Assembly: GCA_036488725.1 (NCBI GenBank)
Contig: DASXHD010000062.1
Coordinates: forward strand, 1-64,000
Source of the DNA: DASXHD01 sp036488725
GTDB lineage: Bacteria > Myxococcota_A > Polyangia > Polyangiales > Polyangiaceae
Reading direction: 5' to 3'
Length of the DNA: 64,000 bases
The notes under the pieces are model-generated. The model worked only from the letters and a program-made list of their open reading frames with translations, had not been told where the DNA came from and searched no databases. A program made the translations under genes and the position numbers. How positions within the stretch are numbered: position 1 is the stretch's first letter; every line of letters begins with the position of its first letter. Positions 34,278 to 42,487 of the stretch are shown here, one piece after another.

Positions 34278-34314
34278 GGAGAGCGCGTCCGCGAGGGCGC
34301 GCTCTTCGCATTTT
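34278..34314 (+). terminator. Rho-independent-like terminator after prepilin 2
   Basis: AGAGCGCG (34280-34287) pairs with CGCGCTCT (34298-34305), extended by a wobble and a G-C pair, with a 10-nt loop; ATTTTG follows shortly after. It would separate prepilins 1-2 from 3-4, or attenuate read-through. Confidence 0.6.
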
Positions 34315-34333
34315 GTACCCTCGCCCGAGATGC

Positions 34334-34339
34334 TAGGAT
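34334..34339 (+). promoter_or_regulatory. -10-like TAGGAT box before prepilin 3
   Basis: GCTAGGAT overlaps the in-frame ATG at 34338, so transcription from it would start near 34346. That leaves room for the GGGAG Shine-Dalgarno and GTG 34362. It suggests a separate transcript for prepilins 3-4 after the terminator. Confidence 0.4.
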
Positions 34340-34361
34340 GGCGCGCCTGACAGGGAGCCAA

Positions 34362-34922
34362 GTGACGCGGACCAAACGCTCGAGCTCGAGGGGGCTGACG
34401 CTTGCCGAGCTTCTCGGCACACTCGGGTTCGTCTCGATCCTCGGGGCGCTCGCGATGTATGGCGTCGCGCGGTACTTGCGGCACTCGAAGACGACCGAGG
34501 CCATCGCGCAGACCAATGCCATCGCGCAGGCGGCGTGTGCATTCTACAACGAATCGGACGCGAACCAGCCGGCGGGCACCAAGCCCGACGCGGCCAAGGC
34601 GATGCGACATTTTCCACCTTCGTCGCGCGCGAGCGTTCCGGCGGACGAAGCCGACGTGCGCGGCAAACGGTTTCAGAGCGCCGCGGGCGATTGGGCGACG
34701 TCGCCGTGGCTCGACATGGGGTTCAAGATCATGACGCCGCAGTACTACGCGTACTCGTTCGACTCGCAGGGCAGCGGGCCGACGGCGCAAGCGAGCGCGA
34801 CGGCGCGCGGGGATCTCGACGGCAACGGCGTGAAGTCGACGTTCATCGTGTCGGCGGCGCCCGACGATTCGCTCGAAGCGAAAGTCGGAAAGACCATCCA
34901 GCAAATCGAGCCCGATGAATGA
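34362..34922 (+). CDS. Type IV prepilin-like protein 3 (pseudopilin)
   Basis: 186 aa. With GTG 34362 the leader is VTRTKRSSSRG, again 11 residues as in prepilins 1 and 2, before LTLAE with Glu5 and a hydrophobic helix. GGGAG sits upstream at proper distance; the ATG at 34338 would give a 19-residue leader and overlaps a -10-like box. The C-terminus contains 'ARGDLDGNGVKSTFIVSAA', nearly the same loop as prepilin 2. One Cys only. Overlaps prepilin 4 by 8 nt. Confidence 0.83.
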   Translation: MTRTKRSSSRGLTLAELLGTLGFVSILGALAMYGVARYLRHSKTTEAIAQTNAIAQAACAFYNESDANQPAGTKPDAAKAMRHFPPSSRASVPADEADVRGKRFQSAAGDWATSPWLDMGFKIMTPQYYAYSFDSQGSGPTAQASATARGDLDGNGVKSTFIVSAAPDDSLEAKVGKTIQQIEPDE

Positions 34923-35430
34923 GCAGTCTCGGAGCCGCGGCGTAACCGCCGTCGAAGCGGCCGTCGCGATCGCGCTCGGCGGGTGGCTGCTCGTGGTCTC
35001 GGTGCCGGCATTCGTGCGCAACCTGTCGTTCTCGCGCCTCGACGAGGCGACTGCGGGCCTCGCACGCATCGCCGAGCACGCGAGCGCGGGGGCGGCGGGA
35101 AAATCGTGCGACGCCGCGTTTCCCGAGAGCGCGCCGCTGACGCCAGCGACCGTGCCGCGTGGCGCGCCCGCGGTCGATGCGGCCCCTGATCCCTGGCAGC
35201 ATCCGACCTGGCGCGCGCTCGATTTCCGCGCCTCGCCGGCGGGCGTCGCGCATTCGTTTTCGTTTTCGTTCGATCGCACGCTCGACAAGGACAAGAGCGC
35301 GTTCGTCGCGCAGGCTCACGGCGATCTCGACGGCGACGGCGCGACGAGCACGTTCGAGGTGCGCGGCGCGTGCGACGTCGATGGAACGAAAGTCGCGCCC
35401 GGCATGTACGTCGAGAGCGAAATAGAATGA
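34915..35430 (+). CDS. Type IV prepilin-like protein 4 (divergent pseudopilin)
   Basis: 171 aa. The leader MNEQSRSRG is followed by VTAVE with Glu5 and an N-terminal helix AAVAIALGGWLLVVSV. The helix is less canonical than in the others. The C-terminal region has 'AHGDLDGDGATSTFEVRGAC', aligning with prepilins 2 and 3. Two Cys. Start overlaps prepilin 3 and its stop overlaps the TPR gene as ATGA, so 34362-36323 is one coupled unit. Probably a minor subunit. Confidence 0.78.
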   Translation: MNEQSRSRGVTAVEAAVAIALGGWLLVVSVPAFVRNLSFSRLDEATAGLARIAEHASAGAAGKSCDAAFPESAPLTPATVPRGAPAVDAAPDPWQHPTWRALDFRASPAGVAHSFSFSFDRTLDKDKSAFVAQAHGDLDGDGATSTFEVRGACDVDGTKVAPGMYVESEIE

Positions 35431-36323
35431 GAGACGTTCTCGGCGCGATCGTCCTCGCTGCGGCCGGGATCGCCGGCGTCGCGATCACGCAGCCCGGCCT
35501 CGCGAGCGGTCTCCACGCCGCGAAGGCGCGCGAGGACGTCTACTTGTTTCCGCCGCCCGCCGAGCTCCGCGTCGCGACACTCGGCTACCGCGCGGCGGTC
35601 GTGGACATGCTTTGGGTGAAGCTGCGCGTCGAATACGGCATGCACTTCGTCGAGAAGCGGCCGTTCCCCGACATCACGCATTACCTCGACGCGCTTCTCG
35701 AGCTCGAGCCCGATTTTGCGCCGGTGTTCAAGTACGCCGACACGATGATTTGTTATCACGCGGGCGACGCGGGCCCCGAGGACGCGCGAACGACGCGCAG
35801 GTATCTCGAGCGCGGCATCGCCGCGCGGCCCGACGATCACGAAGTGTGGCTGCACTATGGGCAGTTCCTCGCGTTCATGGCGGCGAGCTACCTCACGTCG
35901 AAAGACGAGATCGATCGGTGGCGCGTCGACGGCGCGAAGGCGCTCGAGCGCGCCGTCGAGCTCGGCGACAACCCGGATCGATCGCTCGCCGCGGCGAATC
36001 TCTTGAGCGAGCACGGAAAGCGCGAAGCCGCAGTGCGGGCGCTCGAGCGCGCCTATGCGCTCACCGACGACGCGAGCACGCGCGAGATCATCCTGGCCAA
36101 GCTCGCCGCGCTCCAGGCCGACGACGTCCGCGACCGCGCCCAAGAAGACGCCGCGTTCATCGAAGGCCACTGGCGCGAGCGATGGCCGTTCGCGACGCGC
36201 GGCACGGCGCTCTTGCTCGGGCCAGGCCGCGATCCGCTCGCGTGCGCAGGCGCGCGCGGCGCGCGCGATCCCGAGTGCTCGCCCGAGTGGGAAGCGCGCC
36301 TACCTTCCGCGAAAGAGCACTGA
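35427..36323 (+). CDS. TPR-like membrane-anchored protein linked to the prepilin operon
   Basis: 298 aa. An N-terminal hydrophobic stretch (VLGAIVLAAAGIAGVAI) is followed by 'LGYRAAVVDMLWVKLRVEYG', resembling a segment I associate with TPR proteins encoded near deltaproteobacterial pilins, then several helical TPR-type repeats. C-terminal Cys pair (CAGARGARDPEC). ATG 35427 overlaps the prepilin 4 stop (ATGA); the upstream in-frame ATG at 35370 lies inside prepilin 4. The coupling suggests a role in assembly or secretion of the prepilins; this is inference. Confidence 0.8.
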   Translation: MRDVLGAIVLAAAGIAGVAITQPGLASGLHAAKAREDVYLFPPPAELRVATLGYRAAVVDMLWVKLRVEYGMHFVEKRPFPDITHYLDALLELEPDFAPVFKYADTMICYHAGDAGPEDARTTRRYLERGIAARPDDHEVWLHYGQFLAFMAASYLTSKDEIDRWRVDGAKALERAVELGDNPDRSLAAANLLSEHGKREAAVRALERAYALTDDASTREIILAKLAALQADDVRDRAQEDAAFIEGHWRERWPFATRGTALLLGPGRDPLACAGARGARDPECSPEWEARLPSAKEH

Positions 36324-36337
36324 AGCGCGCGCTGCGC

Positions 36338-36343
36338 TATACT
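36338..36343 (+). promoter_or_regulatory. -10-like TATACT box, 6 nt from ATG
   Basis: GCTATACT matches 5 of 6 bases of TATAAT and ends exactly 6 nt before ATG 36350, with no Shine-Dalgarno. The predicted transcription start is the A of ATG. Confidence 0.5.
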
Positions 36344-36349
36344 CTGCGC

Positions 36350-37885
36350 ATGACTTATCGTGGGCTTCTTGCCGCGATCGCGTGCGTGCTCGCGTGCGGG
36401 GCCGCGGGCTCGAACGAGCCGGTTCCGGACGGCGGCGGCTCGGCGTCGATTTCGTTCGACCAGACCGGCGTGCTCACGCTCGCGCCGAAAGAGATGGCGA
36501 CGCTCGATTTGAGCGCGGCCGGCCTCTCGAACGCGACGCTCTCGCTCGCGGGAAATTATCTCGACGCGTTCCTCGACGCCGACGCGGTCGATCTCACGAA
36601 CGGGCACGGCGAAGTGTCGCTGCGCGCGCCGTCGTCGCCGACGACGTTCTCGATCCTCGCGGCCGCGCAGCAGGCGAGCGCGCGCCTCGACGTCTCGGTC
36701 AGCGCGACGGGCTTCGCGACGATCCGCGTGACGGTCGATTATCACGGGCAGCGACCGGTGCCGAGCGTCGCCGCGAGCACCTTCATCGAGACGACGTGCG
36801 CGCAGCTCGCAGGAAAGCTCGTCGACGGCTCACCGCTGAAAGTCGCGACGCCCAGCAACGCGATCGTGCTCGACGGCGTACCGACCGACGGCCAAGTCGC
36901 CGTCTTCGTGCGCATCGCGCACTACGCGACCGGCTGCTTCGACGTCGCTTCGCTCACGCCCGCCGAGACGCGCGACGTGAACGTGCCCGTGTTCGATTTG
37001 CCGCTCGACCTCGCCGACAGCTCGCTCGAGACGCGATTCACCTTCGCGCCCGACAGCCCGGACGCGCAGGCGCTCCAAAATTATTTTGGCCAGGCCGTCG
37101 CCACGTCCGTTTTGGGCGCTTCGTTTCCGAGCTCGACCGGCGAGCCGAGCCGGCTCCTCGACGCGATGGCCGCCGCCAGCGGCAACGCGACGCAGTTCGC
37201 GACGGTGCGAAGCAACAAAGGATGGGATGCGACGACCGTGTCGTGGCTCTCGGCGCACACGCCGTCGATGCACGATCGCGCGCTCCAGTGGCTCTCCGAG
37301 GCGGCGCCGTCGAACGTCGGCGATCTCACGGGGCACCTCGCGGGTGACGCGTCGAAGCCCGTATTCACGCCGAGCATGCTCGGGCCGCTCGACGCGCAGA
37401 GCGCCGGCGTCTCCGCGCCGCTTCCCTTCGCGTGGACCGGTCAGGCCGACGACACGCTATCGATCTCCGGCTCGATCGCGATCGTTCCGTCCGAGCTCGC
37501 GTGCGCCGCTGCGGATCTTCGCGCGCAAATGGACGTACCGACCGCGACGGGCGTCGCCGATGCGCTCGCGACGAGCATCGATTGCACCGGGCTCGCGAGC
37601 GCGCTCGTGCCGCAGGGTTACGCGTTCGGACAGTGCGACGCGAGCTGCGTGGCAGGACTTTGCGACGCGGCGATCGCGAGCGCGTGGTCGGCGGGCGCGA
37701 GCGCGCTCTCCAAAACGAGCGACGCGCTCACGCTGTCTCTCAGTGTCGCGGCGCCGGCGGAAGTGACGGACACGCCGCAAGTTCAGTCCTACGCGGGCAC
37801 GTGGGTCGGCACGTTCGGTTACGCGGCCCAACAGATCCCGACGAAGGGCGCCGCGAAGGGCGCCTACGGGTCCGTCCCGAATTAA
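36350..37885 (+). CDS. Large lipoprotein with repeated beta domains, unknown function
   Basis: 511 aa. MTYRGLLAAIACVLAC is a lipoprotein signal; linker GAAGSNEPVPDGGG. Residues 40-120 look like a bacterial Ig-type domain. 'DGSPLKVATPSNAIVLDGVPTDGQ' and following regions are beta-rich; the middle third is helical. Cys pairs occur near 155/200 and a cluster 'CDASCVAGLCDAA' lies near 425-440. No catalytic motif seen. Possibly a surface protein exported with the neighbouring pilus-type system, which would be inference from position only. Confidence 0.75.
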   Translation: MTYRGLLAAIACVLACGAAGSNEPVPDGGGSASISFDQTGVLTLAPKEMATLDLSAAGLSNATLSLAGNYLDAFLDADAVDLTNGHGEVSLRAPSSPTTFSILAAAQQASARLDVSVSATGFATIRVTVDYHGQRPVPSVAASTFIETTCAQLAGKLVDGSPLKVATPSNAIVLDGVPTDGQVAVFVRIAHYATGCFDVASLTPAETRDVNVPVFDLPLDLADSSLETRFTFAPDSPDAQALQNYFGQAVATSVLGASFPSSTGEPSRLLDAMAAASGNATQFATVRSNKGWDATTVSWLSAHTPSMHDRALQWLSEAAPSNVGDLTGHLAGDASKPVFTPSMLGPLDAQSAGVSAPLPFAWTGQADDTLSISGSIAIVPSELACAAADLRAQMDVPTATGVADALATSIDCTGLASALVPQGYAFGQCDASCVAGLCDAAIASAWSAGASALSKTSDALTLSLSVAAPAEVTDTPQVQSYAGTWVGTFGYAAQQIPTKGAAKGAYGSVPN

Positions 37886-38038
37886 TCATTCGACCGGATC
37901 TCGTCGTCGCGTTGCCGCAAACCAGGCGCAGCGAGAGGCGCGCGCAGCTCGTGCCGGTCCGGCCGGGAAGTCACGCTGCCGCCTGTAGACGACAACGACC
38001 GCGTCGGACCTGTGTGTGAATTCGTGTCACCTGCGGGC

Positions 38039-39031
38039 TCAGTCCAGCCGCACCGTGCGCAGGCTCACGGCGCCGAAGCTCCGCTCGCCCGGATGCTGCG
38101 CCCAGACGCTGATCTCGTAGGTCCCGCGCGCGGAGGGCATCGGGATGTCGATCGAAAAATGCTGCCCACTCGTCTGGAGCTCGATGCGCGTCTTGAATCC
38201 GTGCGGCCAAAACATTTCGCTCGGCTCGGGCTGCGGGTAGTTGCGACGGCGATTGAGCTCGGCGACCGGGAGCGGCTTCGGATCGTCGAGCTTGACGATG
38301 CCGACCGCGCCGACGCGCACGTCGTTCTCGAGCGTTCCGGCGACGTGCAGCGTTCGGCCGGCCTTGATTGATTTCGGCAGCGCATCGTAGGTGCCGTACG
38401 TGTCGACGAACTCCTGCGAGATGCACGGCACGAGAATTTCATTTCCGACGGGCCGCGCGAGCGCGATGCCGATGCCGACGCGCTTTCGCCATTTTCCGAG
38501 GATGGTCTTGCGGTGCCCGTCATTCGGCGGTTTTTCGCCGAAGAACATCGACTCGGCGCGCTCGATTTCGGCGCGGTCGAAGCGCGGGCTCGGATCGAGC
38601 GGTCGCGTTTTTTCGTCGGTCACGCAATACGCGTTTTCGAAATCGACATCGGCGCCGCCCGCTTCGGTGATGCGCTGCTCGGGCGTCGAGCCGTCGCTGC
38701 CCCAGTGGCCGAGATAGCCGAGGTGCGCCATGTCCTCTGCGTGCGCTTGGCCCGCACGCGACGCGACGCCTTCGTCGAGCGCGACCGGCGCGAGATGCTC
38801 GGTCGCGCGATCGCGGTTGATGAGCTCGAGCATGTACCGACGCGCTTCGGAGAGCGTGAGCGGACCGCTCGGGGTCGGTGCCCGCGCGGTCACCGTCGGG
38901 GATGCGGTGGCAACCGGCGGATCGGCGGAGACCGTCGCGCTCGCGACCGGCGCCGAGCTCGTGGGCGCAGGCCCGGCCGAGGCGGCGCACGCCGCGAGGA
39001 CGAACGATGCGAGCGCGAGGCGACGAGACAT
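38039..39031 (-). CDS. CAP/SCP-domain lipoprotein
   Basis: 330 aa. The signal peptide MSRRLALASFVLAAC is followed by an Ala/Ser/Thr/Pro linker of about 45 residues. The CAP domain (about 65-195) has 'YMLELINRDRATEHLAPV', 'GQAHAEDMAHLGYLGHWGSDGSTP' and 'RKTILGKWRKRVGIGIAL'. CAP proteins are secreted and have varied roles. A C-terminal beta domain of about 110 residues follows. It is divergent from nagZ with only 18 bp between the starts; GCTACATC on this strand, 10 nt before the ATG, is a possible -10. Confidence 0.87.
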   Translation of the reverse strand: MSRRLALASFVLAACAASAGPAPTSSAPVASATVSADPPVATASPTVTARAPTPSGPLTLSEARRYMLELINRDRATEHLAPVALDEGVASRAGQAHAEDMAHLGYLGHWGSDGSTPEQRITEAGGADVDFENAYCVTDEKTRPLDPSPRFDRAEIERAESMFFGEKPPNDGHRKTILGKWRKRVGIGIALARPVGNEILVPCISQEFVDTYGTYDALPKSIKAGRTLHVAGTLENDVRVGAVGIVKLDDPKPLPVAELNRRRNYPQPEPSEMFWPHGFKTRIELQTSGQHFSIDIPMPSARGTYEISVWAQHPGERSFGAVSLRTVRLD

Positions 39032-39049
39032 GCGAAAAATCGATGTAGC

Positions 39050-40114
39050 ATGACGGCCGTGAAGCTGCGTCAGGTCTGCGGATCGCTCGTGATCGGCGGG
39101 TTCGCCGGAACGTCCCTGCCCCGCTCGTTCGGCGACAGGCTTCGCAGCGGCGAGCTCGGCGGCGCGATTCTCTTCGCGCGCAACGTGACGCCCGATCTCG
39201 AGCAAGTCGCCGCGCTCTGCGCCGAGATCGTGCGAACGCAAGAGCTCGCGCCGATCGTGTCGGTCGATCAAGAAGGCGGCCGCGTCGCGCGCTTGAAAGA
39301 ACCCGTCGTGCGTCTTCCGCCCGCGCTCGCCCTCGGCCGCCTCGACGAAGCCTCGCTCGAGCGCATCGGCGCCGCGCTCGGGCGCGCGCTCGCCGCGATC
39401 GGCTTTTCGATGGATTACGCGCCCGTCCTCGACGTCCACACGAACCCCAAAAATCCGGTGATCGGCGATCGCGCGTTCGCGACCGAGCCTGACCACGCAG
39501 CGCGCGCGGCGATCGCGTTCGCGCGCGGGCTCTCGTCGGCCGGCGTCGCGCCTTGCGGAAAACATTTTCCCGGCCACGGCGACACGCTCACCGATTCGCA
39601 CTTGGAGCTGCCGCGCGTCGCGCACGATCGCGCGCGGCTCGATGCCGTCGAGCTCGGGCCGTTCCGCGCCGCTGCGCGCGAGATGCCCGCGATCATGAGC
39701 GCGCACGTCGTGTACGACGGGCTCGATGAAAAACCCGCGACGCTCTCGCGCCGCATCGCGACCGATCTCTTGCGCGGCGAAATGGGTTTCGAAGGCGTTC
39801 TCGTCTCCGACGATCTCGAGATGCGCGCCATCGCGGCGGCGTACGGCGCGGGCCAGGCCGCGGTGCTCGCCGTCGAAGCCGGGTGCGACGCGCTCCTCGT
39901 CTGCTCGGACGAAGACGCGCAAGCCGCGGCCGTCGATGCGCTCGCCGCGCGCGCCGAACGCGACGCGGCGTTTCGCGCGCGATGCGAAGAAGCGAGCGCG
40001 CGATGCGCGAAGCTGCGCCGAGCGTTCGTGCCGCGCGCGGTCTCGCCCGAAGCGCGCCGCGAGGCGCTCGCCGTTCCCGCCGACGTCGCCGCGGCGCTCG
40101 CGAGCCTCGCATGA
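39050..40114 (+). CDS. nagZ: Beta-N-acetylhexosaminidase NagZ (GH3)
   Basis: 354 aa, cytosolic. NagZ removes GlcNAc from muropeptides in peptidoglycan recycling. Visible motifs are 'VSVDQEGGRVARL', 'DYAPVLDVHTNPKNPVIGDR', the catalytic His/Asp loop 'CGKHFPGHGDTLTDSH' and the nucleophile Asp in 'VSDDLEMRAI'. ATG 39050 gives MTAVKLRQV. A TAGCAT box overlapping that ATG ends 7 nt before GTG 39059, which may be the true start three codons in. The stop overlaps hutI as ATGA. Confidence 0.94.
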   Translation: MTAVKLRQVCGSLVIGGFAGTSLPRSFGDRLRSGELGGAILFARNVTPDLEQVAALCAEIVRTQELAPIVSVDQEGGRVARLKEPVVRLPPALALGRLDEASLERIGAALGRALAAIGFSMDYAPVLDVHTNPKNPVIGDRAFATEPDHAARAAIAFARGLSSAGVAPCGKHFPGHGDTLTDSHLELPRVAHDRARLDAVELGPFRAAAREMPAIMSAHVVYDGLDEKPATLSRRIATDLLRGEMGFEGVLVSDDLEMRAIAAAYGAGQAAVLAVEAGCDALLVCSDEDAQAAAVDALAARAERDAAFRARCEEASARCAKLRRAFVPRAVSPEARREALAVPADVAAALASLA

Positions 40115-41289
40115 AACATCTGCTCGCCACCGCGCGGCTCGTCACCAACGACGGCCCGCCGATCGAAAACGCGGCGCTCGCGATCGACGACCACGGAAAG
40201 ATCGCGTGGATAGGCGCTCGCGACCAAGCGCCCGGCGCGCCGACGCACGAAGCGCCGCTCGTCACGCCCGGCCTCGTCGACGCCCACACGCACCTCGCGT
40301 GGGCCGGCTCGCGCCACCTCGAATACGCGATGCGCATGTCGGGCGCCGACTACGTCGCGATCGCGAAAGCGGGCGGCGGCATCGCGAGCACGCACCGCGC
40401 CGTGGCCGACGCGAGCGAGGACGAGCTCGCCCGATTGATCGCGTCGCGCCTCGAGCGCATGGCTTCGCTCGGCGTGACGACCGTCGAGGTCAAGAGCGGT
40501 TACGGTCTGACGCGCGAGCTCGAGATGAAACAGCTCCGAGCGATCGCGCGCGCGTCCTCGCGCGGGGACCTGCCGCGCGTCGTGCCGACCGTCCTCGCGC
40601 TCCATTCGCTTCCGCCGGGCGAAACGGATCGTGCAAAATACACGGATTCTGCGTGCGCGCTCGTCGGCGAGGCCTCGCGGCTCGGGCTCGCGCGGTTCGT
40701 CGATGCGTACGTCGACGAGCACGCGTTCGACGTCGCCGCTGCGCGCAAAGTCGCGACGGTCGCGAAGGACGCCGGCCTCGGCGTGCGCCTGCACGTCGGA
40801 CAATTTTCCGACGTCGGCGGTGCGGAGCTCGCCGCCGAGCTCGGCGCCAAGAGCGCCGATCACCTCGAGCATCTCTCGGAGCGCGGCGCGCGCGCGCTCG
40901 CCGACGCGGGAGTTTGCGCGGGGCTCCTTCCGACGGCGGCCTTCACCCTCGGTCAGGCGCCGCCGGACGTCGCTCTTCTTCGGCGCGCGGCCGTTTCGCT
41001 CGTCGTCGCGAGCGACGCGAACCCGGGCACCGCGCCGACGGAGAGCTTGCCGCTCGCGATGGCCCTCGCCGTTCGAACCTACGGCCTCTCACCCGACGAA
41101 GCGCTCGCGGGCGCGACGGTGAACGCCGCGCGCTCGCTCGATCTCGACACGGGCGTCCTTCGGATCGGGGCGCGTGCCGACCTGGTGCTCTGGGACCTGC
41201 CGCACGAAATCGCGCTCGTTCAGCCGTGGGGCACGCCGCGCGCGCGGCTCGTCATGCGCGACGGCACGGTCATCGCGAAGCGCGACTGA
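40111..41289 (+). CDS. hutI: Imidazolonepropionase HutI
   Basis: 392 aa. HutI hydrolyses 4-imidazolone-5-propanoate to N-formimino-L-glutamate in histidine degradation. It is an amidohydrolase with 'VTPGLVDAHTHLAWAGSR' (metal His), 'MRMSGADYVAIAKAGGGIAST', 'TTVEVKSGYGLT', 'VDEHAF' and 'ASDANPGTAPTES'. Full length. ATG overlaps the nagZ stop (ATGA), an unusual pairing; no hutU, hutH or hutF lies in the window. The 3' end overlaps the convergent aminotransferase by 20 nt. Confidence 0.95.
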   Translation: MKHLLATARLVTNDGPPIENAALAIDDHGKIAWIGARDQAPGAPTHEAPLVTPGLVDAHTHLAWAGSRHLEYAMRMSGADYVAIAKAGGGIASTHRAVADASEDELARLIASRLERMASLGVTTVEVKSGYGLTRELEMKQLRAIARASSRGDLPRVVPTVLALHSLPPGETDRAKYTDSACALVGEASRLGLARFVDAYVDEHAFDVAAARKVATVAKDAGLGVRLHVGQFSDVGGAELAAELGAKSADHLEHLSERGARALADAGVCAGLLPTAAFTLGQAPPDVALLRRAAVSLVVASDANPGTAPTESLPLAMALAVRTYGLSPDEALAGATVNAARSLDLDTGVLRIGARADLVLWDLPHEIALVQPWGTPRARLVMRDGTVIAKRD

Positions 41290-42481
41290 ATGCGTCCACG
41301 GCCTCGCGCAAGCGCGCGATGCCCTCGAGGACGCGTGGGATGGACACGCTCGTGTAACAAAGACGTGCGCACGTCGCGTGGGCGCCGCCGCACGACTCGC
41401 CTGGCGCGAGGAGCACGCCGCGCGCGATCGCGATTTCCATCAGCGATTTGAGCGGCCGCCCGCGAAGCACGTCGGCGAAATCGAGGAACAAGTAAACGCC
41501 GCCTTCGGCGAGCGAGAACCGCACCGGATACCCTTCGAGCGCGGCGGCCGCGGCGTCGCGCGCGCGGCGGTACTCTTCGCGCGCGTTCGCGATCCAAGGC
41601 TCGCCTTCCGCGAGGGCCGCGAGCGCGACGCGCTGCATCGCGACCGGCACGTTGAACGCCGTGTGCACCGACACTTTGCGCGCGGCCGCGATGAGCTCGC
41701 GCGGCCCGACGACGTACCCGACACGCGCGCCGGCGAGCGCGTGACTCTTCGAAAACGAAAACGCCGTCAGCGTCCGCTCCGCCATTCCGGAAACGCGCGC
41801 GAGCGACGTCGGCTCCGCGGTATACGTGTAATCTGCATACACTTCGTCCGAGAAAACCCACAAATCTCGCTCGATCGCGAAGCGCGCGATCTGCTCGGCG
41901 TGGCGGCGCGAGAGCACTTTGCCGTCCGGGTTGTTGGGCGAGATGACGTAGAGCGCTCGCGTTCGCGGCGTCGCCGCAGCGGCGAGGATCTCGCCTGCGT
42001 CGCGCGACTCGTCCTCGTAGAGGAGACTCGTCAGCGGCACTTCGACCGCGCGCGCGCCCGTCTGCGTGATGATGCCGTGCGCGAGCGGCCAATACGGCGA
42101 CGCGAGGAGCACGTCGTCGCCCGCGTCGAGCACCACGCGCGCGACGCACGAGAGCGCATGCGTCGCGCCGACACCGACGAGCACGTTCGCTTCGGTCGCC
42201 TCCGGGTGCGCGCGACCAGAGGCGCGAACATACGCGGCGAGCGCGTCGCGCAGCTCGCTCAATCCGGCGGTCGCGCCGTACGCGTAGAGCGCCGGATCGC
42301 TGGCCTCGGCGATCGCACGCTCGATGCGCGCGCCTTTGGGCGGAGCGAGATGCGTGTCGCCGATGTGGAGCGGCACGATGTCGCCGCCTGATTCGCGACG
42401 CGCCGCGATCGCAGCTTCGAGCTCGGCGAAGACGCCTTGGCGCATCGCGCGCACCGGAGCCGAAAATCGCATCGACGTCAT
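41270..42481 (-). CDS. Class I/II PLP-dependent aminotransferase
   Basis: 403 aa. Fold type I aminotransferase: 'YGATAGLSELRDALAAYV', 'VLVGVGATHALSCVARVVLD', 'SPNNPDGKVLS', 'SDEVYADYTY', and the PLP lysine in 'SFSKSHALAGARVGYV'. The C-terminal Arg region is 'CARLCYTSVSIP'. The amino donor is not clear. ATG 42481 starts 6 nt after the upstream permease stop, so it is probably the last gene of the importer operon; MRF at 42472 is an alternative start. It may act on the imported compound. Confidence 0.9.
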   Translation of the reverse strand: MTSMRFSAPVRAMRQGVFAELEAAIAARRESGGDIVPLHIGDTHLAPPKGARIERAIAEASDPALYAYGATAGLSELRDALAAYVRASGRAHPEATEANVLVGVGATHALSCVARVVLDAGDDVLLASPYWPLAHGIITQTGARAVEVPLTSLLYEDESRDAGEILAAAATPRTRALYVISPNNPDGKVLSRRHAEQIARFAIERDLWVFSDEVYADYTYTAEPTSLARVSGMAERTLTAFSFSKSHALAGARVGYVVGPRELIAAARKVSVHTAFNVPVAMQRVALAALAEGEPWIANAREEYRRARDAAAAALEGYPVRFSLAEGGVYLFLDFADVLRGRPLKSLMEIAIARGVLLAPGESCGGAHATCARLCYTSVSIPRVLEGIARLREAVDAFSRASR

Positions 42482-42487
42482 GCTAGC

